From NCBI GenBank assembly GCA_023301205.1, contig JALZVC010000047.1, positions 1-22,711 of the forward strand: a stretch of 22,711 nucleotides of DNA, given 5' to 3'. The notes beneath the pieces were generated by a model. The model saw only the letters and a list, made by a program, of their open reading frames with translations, was not told the DNA's origin and ran no database searches. A program made the position numbers and the translations under genes. Below, one piece after another: positions 1-7,010 of this stretch; within the stretch, counting starts at the first letter, position 1; each line of letters starts with the position of its first letter. This DNA is from Flavobacteriaceae bacterium (GTDB taxonomy: Bacteria; Bacteroidota; Bacteroidia; Flavobacteriales; Flavobacteriaceae).

Positions 1-783
1 GACGATACCATAATTTCGCATCAAGGGCTTACCTACGGTAGTTTTGTTTTGCAAGACAGCGCAAAATTACTGTATGCCTTAGAGGCGTTTAAAGAACTAC
101 TGCGTTTTCTTTCTTCGGAAATGATCCAAAAACTAGAAATAAGAGTCATACCAACTTTTTACAATGTGATGCCGTCTGACGAGCTAGACTATTTTCTATT
201 TAAAACGAACGCTACTTTGGTAAAGCGCGATGTTTTAATGGTTATAGATAATGACCACAAATTAAAATTTCAGAAAAATCGACGAGAAGGTATTAATAAA
301 GCTATCCGTAACGGACTCAAAATAAAAATAGAGGACACTTTTGACGATTTTTGGAACGAAGTTTTAATACCGAACCTTAAGAATAAACACGGAATTGCTC
401 CTGTACATTCGCTTGACGAAATTAAAATGCTTGCAGCACGTTTTCCTGCTAATATCAAGCAAGTAAACGTATATAAAGACGATAAAGTAGTGGCGGGCAC
501 AACCGTTTTCTTAACAAAAACTACGATACACCCGCAATATGTTTCTGGTAATGCAGACAAGAATAGCTACGGCAGTCTTGACCTTGCGTATGATTTTATC
601 ATCAATCATTTTAAAAAAGACAAACGCTATTTTGACTTTAATATCTCTAGTGAAGATAACGGAGGGACGCTCAATAGCGGACTCATTTTCTGGAAAGAAA
701 GCTGCGGCGCACGCGCTTTTACGGCAGATACCTATATAGTTAACACAAATGCTTACACCAAAATAGACCTTAACATAAAATGA
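1..783 (+). CDS. GNAT/FemAB-like N-acyltransferase (5' truncated)
   Basis: The reading frame is open from base 1, so the gene starts outside the window; 260 residues are visible. It begins with a segment ending [11 protein letters not shown], seen at the N-terminal part of FemAB-like GNAT proteins (Acetyltransf_6 type) that sit in Bacteroidota surface-sugar loci. The C-terminal half has a GNAT-like core around [20 protein letters not shown] and a conserved-looking tail ([16 protein letters not shown]). The stop overlaps the next start as ATGA (780-783), so it is translationally coupled to the sugar aminotransferase. From this context I infer that it N-acylates the amino sugar made by that aminotransferase, in the cytoplasm. 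The acyl donor and exact sugar cannot be read from sequence. A peptide or peptidoglycan-type FemX function is the alternative. Family assignment is fairly sure; substrate is inference. Confidence 0.75.
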   Translation, partial: DDTIISHQGLTYGSFVLQDSAKLLYALEAFKELLRFLSSEMIQKLEIRVIPTFYNVMPSDELDYFLFKTNATLVKRDVLMVIDNDHKLKFQKNRREGINKAIRNGLKIKIEDTFDDFWNEVLIPNLKNKHGIAPVHSLDEIKMLAARFPANIKQVNVYKDDKVVAGTTVFLTKTTIHPQYVSGNADKNSYGSLDLAYDFIINHFKKDKRYFDFNISSEDNGGTLNSGLIFWKESCGARAFTADTYIVNTNAYTKIDLNIK

Positions 784-1880
784 TTCCATTTTTAGATCTA
801 CATACCGTAAACGCACGTTTTGAAGCCGAATTTAAAAACGGATTCCAGGAGTTTTTGGATAGTGGTTATTACATTCTGGGCAATCAAGTGACGCGTTTTG
901 AAAACATGTTTGCAGATTACTGTAGCACCAAACATTGCATAGGCGTGGCTAATGGTCTTGATGCGCTTCGTTTAATATTAGAAGGCTATAAATACCTCGG
1001 AAATATTAAAGAAGGAGATGAAGTGATTGTAGCATCAAACACATTTATTGCAACGATAATTGCCATTAAACAAGCTGGACTTACACCCGTATTAGTTGAG
1101 GCAGATACTGCTACGTTTAATTTTGATTTAGAAAAATTACCTAGTTATATCAGTCCAAAAACAAAAGCAATTATGCCAGTACATTTATATGGCCAATTGG
1201 CAAATATGGAGGTCATAAACACACTCGCAAAAAACCACGATTTACTAGTTATAGAAGACGCAGCACAAGCCCACGGTGCAGAAAATTTTAGAAACAAAAA
1301 AGCAGGGAATTTAGGTGATGCAGCTGGATTTAGTTTTTACCCTTCAAAAAACTTGGGTGCTTTAGGAGATGGTGGTGCCGTAACTACTAACAATGATGCA
1401 TTGGCAAAAGCCATTAAAATGTTTAGAAATTATGGAACTTCTACAAAGTACGTGAATGAAGTTTTAGGATTAAACTCTAGATTAGATGAAATACAGGCCG
1501 CATTTTTATCTATAAAATTAGCGCACTTAGATGCCGATAATGCACGTAGAAGAAAAATTGCAAACCAATATTTATCTGGAATTACAAATGAGAAAATCAC
1601 CTTGCCTATTTACAAAGGCACAGTAGATCACGTGTTTCATTTATTTGTGGTGCAAGTAGCCGACAGAGCTTCATTTATAGCACATCTTACCGAGCATAAG
1701 GTGGGGCATTTAATTCATTATCCTATTGCCCCACACCAACAAAAAGCACTGCCAGAATTGCACCATTTAAGCTTTCCGGTGGCAGAAGAATTACACAATC
1801 AAGTAGTAAGCATCCCGATGAGTCCTGTAATGACAGAAGCACAAGTGAGTAAAGTAATCGCTGTATTAAATAGCTACTAA
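780..1880 (+). CDS. DegT/DnrJ/EryC1 family sugar-nucleotide aminotransferase (FdtB/QdtB-like)
   Basis: A 366-residue PLP enzyme of the expected full length. Visible hallmarks are the N-terminal IPFLDL start, [10 protein letters not shown] near residue 56, [11 protein letters not shown] at 157-167 (Asp for the pyridine nitrogen) and the PLP lysine in [16 protein letters not shown] (Lys190). The pattern resembles FdtB/QdtB, which transfer an amino group from glutamate to C3 of dTDP-3-keto-6-deoxyhexoses, more than WecE, which has a different N-terminus and a HETKN lysine motif. The product would be dTDP-Fuc3N or dTDP-Qui3N in the cytoplasm. The ATG overlaps the upstream acyltransferase stop (ATGA), and the flippase begins immediately after the stop. 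The partner 3,4-ketoisomerase (FdtA/QdtA) is not in the window and would be expected upstream. Family is certain; the C3 specificity is judged by eye only. Confidence 0.87.
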   Translation: MIPFLDLHTVNARFEAEFKNGFQEFLDSGYYILGNQVTRFENMFADYCSTKHCIGVANGLDALRLILEGYKYLGNIKEGDEVIVASNTFIATIIAIKQAGLTPVLVEADTATFNFDLEKLPSYISPKTKAIMPVHLYGQLANMEVINTLAKNHDLLVIEDAAQAHGAENFRNKKAGNLGDAAGFSFYPSKNLGALGDGGAVTTNNDALAKAIKMFRNYGTSTKYVNEVLGLNSRLDEIQAAFLSIKLAHLDADNARRRKIANQYLSGITNEKITLPIYKGTVDHVFHLFVVQVADRASFIAHLTEHKVGHLIHYPIAPHQQKALPELHHLSFPVAEELHNQVVSIPMSPVMTEAQVSKVIAVLNSY

Positions 1881-3170
1881 TTGAAAATACCTAATTTCTT
1901 AAAAAGCAATTTGTTACTGAAGATTACTTCGGTTAATGCGCCTATTATTATAATTAGACAGGTCTTTTCACTGTTTATTAGAAGAATTGTAGCAGAGAGT
2001 TTTGGTGAAGTTGGAGTTGATATTATTGGACAATTACGTAGTGTGATGCAAGGTCTGGTATCATTAACATCTTTTGGATTTTTTAATGGTATCGTTAAGT
2101 ATGTCGCAGAACACAAAGAAGATCAAGAGAAATTAAATGGGTTATTCTCCACAGCTTTTGTATTCTGGAGTATAAGCTCGCTTGTCGTTGGGGTTTTATT
2201 AGCAATATTCTCGACACCACTCAGTCAATACTTTTTTGAATCTACAGAATATGCAAATGTACTTATTGTAATGGGAGTTGTAGCACCTGCAATAGGATTG
2301 CAGCGCTTATATAACGGACTCATAAACGGTATTACAGCGTATAAGCGTTTTGCGAAGGTTGATATAAGTAGTTACCTTATTTCTGCCGCAATGATGTTCT
2401 ATTTTGCTTGGAACAACGAGTTTACCTATGCTCTTTACGCTATTGTGGTTACACCGGCGATACAATTAGTAATTCTTTCATATGTATTTTTTAAAACCTT
2501 TAAAAAATACATTGACTACAAAAAGATATCGTTTAGAGTTCCATTTAAGAGTGTATTGCTTGCATTTACGCTTATTTCTTTTTTCTCTACTGTAATTGCC
2601 AGTTTATTGGTAGAAGTTGGAATCCGAAATTTAATTAGAACCAACATCTCACAAGCAGAATCTGGTTTATGGTCTGGGATGATTGATCTTTCTAAAAACT
2701 ACTTGGCTTTTTCTTCACTATTATTAACAATGTATGTGATACCCAAATTTGCTACCATCAAGACAAGATCTTTATTTTTTAAAGAAGTAAAACATATATA
2801 CAAATCATTACTGCCGTTATTTGGCGTAGGTATGATTGCCATCTATTTTTTACGTCACATAATCATTGACCTCATCTTCCCTGGATTTGATGGGATGGCT
2901 CCATTATTTAAATGGCAATTGATGGGCGATTTTATCCGTGTAGCCTCTATTATTCTTGCTCATCAATTTTTAGCAAAGAAAATGGTACGCACGTTTATTT
3001 TTTCTGAATTAGTTTCCCTAGGACTTTTCTTTGGGCTTTCTTACTTTTTAGTGCCTATTTATGGTGTAGAAGGTGTCGTGATTGCTCACTTTTTAAGATA
3101 TATCGTATACTTCTTTGTAGTGCTGTTTTTAGTGTGGAGGTATTTTAATAATAAGGAAGTGGATCTATAA
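1881..3170 (+). CDS. wzx: O-antigen translocase (Wzx/WzxE-like flippase)
   Basis: A 429-residue, very hydrophobic protein with about 12 predicted membrane segments. Its N-terminal pattern (LLLKITSVNAPIIIIRQVFS, then VGVDIIGQLRSVMQGLVSL and GIVKYVAEHKED) is typical of COG2244 O-antigen translocases of the WzxE type. Such proteins flip lipid-linked oligosaccharide units across the inner membrane. The start is a TTG directly after the TAA of the aminotransferase, with zero spacing; no ATG lies nearby at the N-terminus, so termination-reinitiation coupling is likely. The gene closes the + strand operon. It is the only flippase in the window, so it may also serve the large - strand cluster (inference). 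The repeat patch that follows may act as a terminator. Confidence 0.88.
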   Translation: MKIPNFLKSNLLLKITSVNAPIIIIRQVFSLFIRRIVAESFGEVGVDIIGQLRSVMQGLVSLTSFGFFNGIVKYVAEHKEDQEKLNGLFSTAFVFWSISSLVVGVLLAIFSTPLSQYFFESTEYANVLIVMGVVAPAIGLQRLYNGLINGITAYKRFAKVDISSYLISAAMMFYFAWNNEFTYALYAIVVTPAIQLVILSYVFFKTFKKYIDYKKISFRVPFKSVLLAFTLISFFSTVIASLLVEVGIRNLIRTNISQAESGLWSGMIDLSKNYLAFSSLLLTMYVIPKFATIKTRSLFFKEVKHIYKSLLPLFGVGMIAIYFLRHIIIDLIFPGFDGMAPLFKWQLMGDFIRVASIILAHQFLAKKMVRTFIFSELVSLGLFFGLSYFLVPIYGVEGVVIAHFLRYIVYFFVVLFLVWRYFNNKEVDL

Positions 3171-3174
3171 CCCC

Positions 3175-3199
3175 TGTCAGTCTGAGCGCAGTCGAAGAC
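3175..3199 (-). repeat. Dispersed ~25-bp intergenic repeat, copy 1 (inverted)
   Basis: Contains CTGAGCGCAGTCGAAG (3182-3197), the exact reverse complement of the core CTTCGACTGCGCTCAG found in copy 3; the flank reads TGTCAGT instead of TGTCACA on the matching side. It lies five bases after the flippase stop. Together with copies 2 and 3 it can form a long stem with a loop of roughly 80-130 nt. This core resembles a dispersed element common between genes in Flavobacteriia (general recollection). Confidence 0.8.
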
Positions 3200-3281
3200 A
3201 ATGGACCTCACCATTTTAAAAGCTCTTACAAAGTTCTCTTTTTGAAAATAGTAATCTAATTAATATTGTGTCTGTTTGATG

Positions 3282-3306
3282 CACTTCAACTGCGCTCAGT
3301 GTGACA
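3282..3306 (+). repeat. Dispersed ~25-bp intergenic repeat, copy 2
   Basis: CACTTCAACTGCGCTCAG followed by TGTGACA. It differs from copy 3 by one base over 25 (A for G in the CTTCRAC part). It lies in the convergent gap between the flippase and phosphatidylserine synthase genes. Confidence 0.8.
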
Positions 3307-3327
3307 GTTGGCTTGACTTCTTTTTGA

Positions 3328-3352
3328 CACTTCGACTGCGCTCAGTGTGACA
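3328..3352 (+). repeat. Dispersed ~25-bp intergenic repeat, copy 3
   Basis: CACTTCGACTGCGCTCAG followed by TGTGACA, in the same orientation as copy 2 and 21 bases after it. It ends 31 bases before the stop of the converging phosphatidylserine synthase gene, so it would sit in the 3' ends of both transcripts. Confidence 0.8.
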
Positions 3353-3383
3353 ATAAGAAATGTATTCCTCAATCCCCAATCAA

Positions 3384-4124
3384 TCACTTCTCTTTCCAGA
3401 AAAGAGATAACAATATATAAAGCAAAATAATAAGTGGTATTGCTAAAAAATGAAAGAAAAATAACGTGACCGCGCAGATGAGGAGAAACACATATCGAAT
3501 GGCATTACTTTTAAAATCCCATTTTTTAAACTTTAAAGCAAAAAGCGGAATCTCTGCATTTAATAAAACACAACTTAAAACAGTAAGCCCAATTAATAGC
3601 CATTGATTTAAAATAATAGTTACTACCGCATCTGTATGCTGATAGGCTAAGATTAATGGCAAGCTTAGTATTAACAAGGTATTTGCTGGTGTGGGAAGCC
3701 CAATAAAACTAGTAGTTTGTCTTGTATCTACATTGAATTTTGCTAACCTATAGGCAGAAGCCACTACTATCAATAAACCTATAAATGGCAAAAACTGCAT
3801 CATACTCTCATTCCAGCCATTATCTGCAAATAATTCATTGATATTTAGGTAGTTTCCGGTTGTAGCGTAACTAAGCAGTTGCACCATTACAAACCCGGGC
3901 ACTACACCACTTGTTACCATATCTGCTAACGAATCTAGCTCTAAACCTACCTTAGTGGAAGCATTTAATAATCGTGCGGCTAGTCCATCAAAGAAATCAA
4001 AAAATATACCTAGAAAAGCAAAAAAGGATGCGGTGACTAATTCTCCAGACATCGCAAACATAATAGCTACACAGCCACATAGTAGGTTTAAAGATGTAAT
4101 GATATTAGGAATATGCTTTATCAT
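3384..4124 (-). CDS. pssA: CDP-diacylglycerol-serine O-phosphatidyltransferase (phosphatidylserine synthase)
   Basis: A 246-residue membrane enzyme. The CDP-alcohol phosphotransferase signature DGxxARx8Gx3Dx3D is intact: Asp46-Gly47, Ala50-Arg51, Gly60, Asp64 and Asp68. The N-terminus MIKHIPNIITSLNLLCGC is typical of type II phosphatidylserine synthases, and several hydrophobic segments follow to the C-terminus. The enzyme makes phosphatidylserine from CDP-diacylglycerol and serine, the first step to phosphatidylethanolamine, in the inner membrane. It is a single gene facing the flippase operon (convergent) and diverging from the PorV-like gene. It is a housekeeping gene inserted between two glycan arms. 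Phosphatidylglycerol-phosphate synthase is the less likely alternative. Confidence 0.9.
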   Translation of the reverse strand: MIKHIPNIITSLNLLCGCVAIMFAMSGELVTASFFAFLGIFFDFFDGLAARLLNASTKVGLELDSLADMVTSGVVPGFVMVQLLSYATTGNYLNINELFADNGWNESMMQFLPFIGLLIVVASAYRLAKFNVDTRQTTSFIGLPTPANTLLILSLPLILAYQHTDAVVTIILNQWLLIGLTVLSCVLLNAEIPLFALKFKKWDFKSNAIRYVFLLICAVTLFFFHFLAIPLIILLYILLSLFWKEK

Positions 4125-4451
4125 AAGTCGTTGGTTTTTCCTGTTTATTTTAAATCTTTACTATTTCCGAAGAAATAATAAAAGGGATAGAATTAACATT
4201 CGTTTTGTAAAAATAGGAAAGTATTTTCGTCTAATATCAATATAGCGATCAAATGTCGTTTTACTAATTTGAATTGTTTTTTGTTTAAATAAAATAGAAA
4301 ATTACAGCATATTCACAGCTACAGTGTGTTATTCTATTACAATATGGGTTAAAAACAAACGAATTATAAGTTACATTTTAGCGTTATAAGACTATACTGT
4401 AATAATCATACAATATGTGCATAAAAATGTAGTTTAGTATTGTATAAAATA
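4125..4451. other. Divergent intergenic region between pssA and the PorV-like gene
   Basis: About 327 AT-rich bases with no credible gene. It should hold the promoters of both divergent genes. On the - strand a TTG (4238-4240 complement) lies 22 bases before TATTTTTA (4208-4215 complement), which differs by one base from the Bacteroidota TTG/TAnnTTTG pattern and could drive pssA. On the + strand TACATTTT at 4372-4379 is a one-mismatch -7 box, but no clear TTG precedes it. Neither is strong. No hairpin or operator stands out. Confidence 0.45.
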
Positions 4452-5546
4452 ATGAGATATTTGTCTAAAAATAGCGGATTGAAACAGCTTTTAATTCTTT
4501 TTCTTATCGTAGGGTATTCTCTGCAAGCACAAACAGCGCGTAAATACTCTAATGAATTTTTAAACATTGGTGTAGATGCACGCGCTTTTGGTATGGCTAA
4601 TGCTGTGGTTGCTAGTTCTGGAGATGTTAATTCTGGCTACTGGAACCCTGCTGGTTTAACCAAGCTAGAAGATAGGCAGTTGTCTGTAATGCACGCCTCT
4701 TATTTTGCTAATATTGCTAACTATGATTACGCTGCATTTGCTATGCCTATTGATAAAGAAAGTGCGATTGCTTTTTCTTTAATACGTTTTGCTGTCGATG
4801 ATATCCTCAATACTACACAGCTTATTGATGAGCAAGGACAAGTAAATTTTGATCGTATTAGCCTTTTCTCTACTGCAGATTATGCCGGTACTTTTAGTTA
4901 TGCGCGCCGCCTTCCACTAGACGGATTAAGTTTTGGAGTAAATGCAAAGGTAGTACGTCGTATTATTGGAGATTTTGCAAGTTCTTGGGGTTTTGGTCTT
5001 GATGCAGGAATACAATTTGAAAGTGAAAATAACTGGCAATTTGGTGTTTTGGTAAGAGATATAACCACCACTGTGAATGCTTGGTCTATAGATGAAGATG
5101 AATTTGCAACCATACAAGATGCCGTTGAAGGACAAAATCAAGAGTTACCAGAAACAACTGAAATTACGATACCAAAACTACAAATGGGTATTGCTAGAAA
5201 GTTTACGCATCACTACGATTATACACTGCAAGCAGAGTTAGATCTTAACGTAAGGTTTGCAGAGACCAATGATATTATTAGTACCTCTAGCTTTAGCGTG
5301 ACGCCAGCACTCGGTCTAGAGTTTGGATATATAGATACGATTTTTATACGAACCGGAGCAGGTAACGTACAAAGTTCAATAGAATTAGACGGATCAGACA
5401 CTACCACTTTTCAACCTAACATAGGTGTGGGCTTTAAATATAAAGGCATTGCAATTGATTATGCATTAACAGATATTGGTGACTCGAGCGTAGCGCTGTA
5501 CTCTAATGTTTTCTCTGTTACGCTAGATTGGAGTATTTTTAGGTAA
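4452..5546 (+). CDS. PorV/PorQ family outer-membrane beta-barrel protein
   Basis: A 364-residue exported protein from the ATG chosen here; a TTG 12 bases upstream is possible but gives no better signal peptide. The N-terminus has a Lys-rich start, a hydrophobic run LLILFLIVGYSLQAQ and likely cleavage after AQ. The mature start (RKYSNEFLNIGVDARAFGMA, then NSGYWNPAGL) matches the PorV/PorQ family of FadL-like 14-stranded barrels linked to type IX secretion in Bacteroidota. Alternating hydrophobic strands and a terminal aromatic (SIFR end) fit a barrel. PorV carries cargo to the attachment complex, but this family also has paralogues of unknown role. This one stands alone with its own terminator, away from other secretion genes, so I do not assign porV. 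Outer-membrane location is likely. Confidence 0.8.
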   Translation: MRYLSKNSGLKQLLILFLIVGYSLQAQTARKYSNEFLNIGVDARAFGMANAVVASSGDVNSGYWNPAGLTKLEDRQLSVMHASYFANIANYDYAAFAMPIDKESAIAFSLIRFAVDDILNTTQLIDEQGQVNFDRISLFSTADYAGTFSYARRLPLDGLSFGVNAKVVRRIIGDFASSWGFGLDAGIQFESENNWQFGVLVRDITTTVNAWSIDEDEFATIQDAVEGQNQELPETTEITIPKLQMGIARKFTHHYDYTLQAELDLNVRFAETNDIISTSSFSVTPALGLEFGYIDTIFIRTGAGNVQSSIELDGSDTTTFQPNIGVGFKYKGIAIDYALTDIGDSSVALYSNVFSVTLDWSIFR

Positions 5547-5608
5547 CTAGTTAATGGTCTTTAGTCGTTGATCTTTAGAAAAAAATCTAAATCGCATTGT
5601 ATTCATAA

Positions 5609-5640
5609 AAAAGCGCATTTCTCAATAGAAATGCGCTTTT
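5609..5640. terminator. Bidirectional intrinsic terminator
   Basis: A perfect 14-bp inverted repeat: AAAAGCGCATTTCT (5609-5622), loop CAAT, then its reverse complement (5627-5640) ending in TTTT. The GC-rich core GCGCAT with an A-run on one side and a T-run on the other suits termination on both strands. It lies between the converging PorV-like gene and the alcohol dehydrogenase gene. Confidence 0.88.
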
Positions 5641-5684
5641 AAATTTAAACTACTAAACTCCTCCGCTCTTAAACTAAAAGACTC

Positions 5685-6731
5685 TTATTTAAGAGATTTC
5701 ATATCAATTACAAAACGATACTTTACATCGTTCTTTTTTACCCGTTTAAAGGCAGTGTTAATTTCGTTCATTTTAATCATTTCTACATCACTTACAATGT
5801 TATGTTCGCCACAGAAGTCTAGCATTTCTTGAGTTTCTTTTATCCCTCCTATTAATGAGCCTGCAATGCGTTTTCTTCCCATAATTAAACCTCCACCGTG
5901 AATAGGCTCTAACGGTTCTATCGCCCCAACAAAAACCATTGTACCATCTACTTTTAGTAATTCGATATACGGATTAGCATCATGACCTACAGGGACAGTG
6001 TTTAATAAAAAATCAAAGCTCCCCTTATGCGCTTTCATCGCGGCTGCATCTTTAGATATTAATACCGAATCTGCTCCTAGTCTTTTTGCATCCTCTTTTT
6101 TACCTTCAGAAGTAGTTATCATTACGGTCTCTGCTAGTAACGCGCGTGCAAACTTGATTCCCATATGCCCTAATCCACCTAAACCGATCACACCTACCTT
6201 ATCGCCTTTTTTAATATTCCATTGGTTTAAGGGTGAATAAGTGGTAATACCCGCACATAACAAGGGAGCTACCGCTTTTACATCCAGATTTGTTGGAATG
6301 CGTAATACAAACTCCTTGTCAACTATTACTCTTTGTGAATATCCACCAAAGGTACGTCCGCCCAAATGTTTATCCTTGCTGTTATATGTCGCGGTCATCC
6401 CCTCTTCGCAGAATTGTTCTAAATCATTTTTACAAGAATCACAGGTCTGACAAGAATCTACCATACAGCCCACTCCTACTAAGTCTCCAACTTTAAAATT
6501 TGAAACATTATCCCCCACATCTATTACTTCACCAACGATTTCGTGTCCTGGGACAATAGGATATTTTGAACCTCCCCAATCATTAGCTACTTGGTGAATA
6601 TCACTATGGCAAACCCCGCAATACATGATATCAATAGCAACATCATTTGCTGTTACATCCCTTCTCTCTATTGAAATCGCTACTAAATCTGCCGCAACTT
6701 CTTTAGCTGCAAATGCCTTTACTTCGCTCAT
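5685..6731 (-). CDS. Zinc-dependent alcohol dehydrogenase / aldehyde reductase (YahK/CAD type)
   Basis: A 348-residue medium-chain dehydrogenase with all expected residues. Catalytic zinc ligands are Cys41 (CGVCHSD), His63-Glu64 (PGHE) and Cys159. The structural zinc site is Cys94, Cys97, Cys100 and Cys108. The Rossmann turn is GLGGLG at 183-188, and the following strand ends in TTSEGKKEDA, a pattern usual for NADP(H)-preferring YahK/cinnamyl-alcohol-type enzymes. It probably reduces aldehydes to alcohols in the cytoplasm; the physiological substrate cannot be told. It is transcribed alone from a promoter with a palindrome across it (see separate entries), suggesting inducible control, and ends at the bidirectional terminator. 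Family is certain; cofactor preference is inferred. Confidence 0.92.
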   Translation of the reverse strand: MSEVKAFAAKEVAADLVAISIERRDVTANDVAIDIMYCGVCHSDIHQVANDWGGSKYPIVPGHEIVGEVIDVGDNVSNFKVGDLVGVGCMVDSCQTCDSCKNDLEQFCEEGMTATYNSKDKHLGGRTFGGYSQRVIVDKEFVLRIPTNLDVKAVAPLLCAGITTYSPLNQWNIKKGDKVGVIGLGGLGHMGIKFARALLAETVMITTSEGKKEDAKRLGADSVLISKDAAAMKAHKGSFDFLLNTVPVGHDANPYIELLKVDGTMVFVGAIEPLEPIHGGGLIMGRKRIAGSLIGGIKETQEMLDFCGEHNIVSDVEMIKMNEINTAFKRVKKNDVKYRFVIDMKSLK

Positions 6732-6739
6732 ATTTATTG

Positions 6740-6753
6740 CCCGTAAAAACGGG
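6740..6753. other. Small GC-rich hairpin in the 5' leader of the dehydrogenase gene
   Basis: CCCGT, loop AAAA, ACGGG: a perfect 5-bp stem with a 4-base loop. It ends nine bases before the ATG at 6731 (- strand) and so would lie in the ribosome landing zone of the mRNA. Its function is unknown, and it may be chance. Confidence 0.4.
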
Positions 6754-6783
6754 TATCTTTAATTATTATTAATCTTTTGACTT

Positions 6784-6791
6784 CAAAGATA
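6784..6791 (-). promoter_or_regulatory. Candidate -7 box of the dehydrogenase promoter
   Basis: On the - strand this reads TATCTTTG, an exact match to the Bacteroidota -7 consensus TAnnTTTG, 52 bases before the ATG. No TTG is present at the ideal -33 spacing; a TTAG lies there instead. A weak -33 element fits a regulated promoter. Confidence 0.55.
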
Positions 6792-6806
6792 CTATGCAAG
6801 CATAGT
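6791..6806. promoter_or_regulatory. Candidate operator: perfect 7-2-7 palindrome
   Basis: ACTATGC, spacer AA, GCATAGT. It adjoins and overlaps by one base the -7 box of the dehydrogenase gene and fills the spacer between -7 and -33. A dimeric repressor binding here would block the promoter. Dehydrogenases of this type are often controlled by HxlR or MarR-like redox-sensing repressors, but no regulator gene is in the window, so the binder is unknown. Confidence 0.45.
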
Positions 6807-7010
6807 TAACTAATCCTTTTTACTATATTTTGTCACAAGATTAACACGATGTGCTAATGGTTTGTAAAACGTGCAATTTAACGCATATTTTAATCGCTAT
6901 GATTCATACTTCGGAAATATTCTATTTTACAGTTTTGCTTTTTAAGAGTAAACTATTCGCTTTTTTTTTCGGTAAGCCCTACCTTTACCATTATTAAAAC
7001 TTATTTCAAA

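Noticed and set aside
780..1880. WecE (4-aminotransferase) assignment suggested by gene order
   Set aside because: The N-terminus and lysine motif ([14 protein letters not shown]) look like FdtB/QdtB rather than WecE.
3175..3352. CRISPR-like array from the three repeats
   Set aside because: Only three copies, one inverted, with uneven spacing (about 82 and 21 bases) and no cas genes.
3955..4245. 96-codon open frame on the + strand over the start of pssA
   Set aside because: Antisense to the catalytic part of pssA and its leader; composition is that of a shadow frame.
4440..4451. TTG start for the PorV-like protein
   Set aside because: The ATG at 4452 is in frame, is a better start codon and keeps a full signal peptide.
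6961..6972. T-tract with flanking bases as a terminator
   Set aside because: No preceding GC-rich stem; it lies upstream of the Lnb-like gene with no + strand transcript to end.
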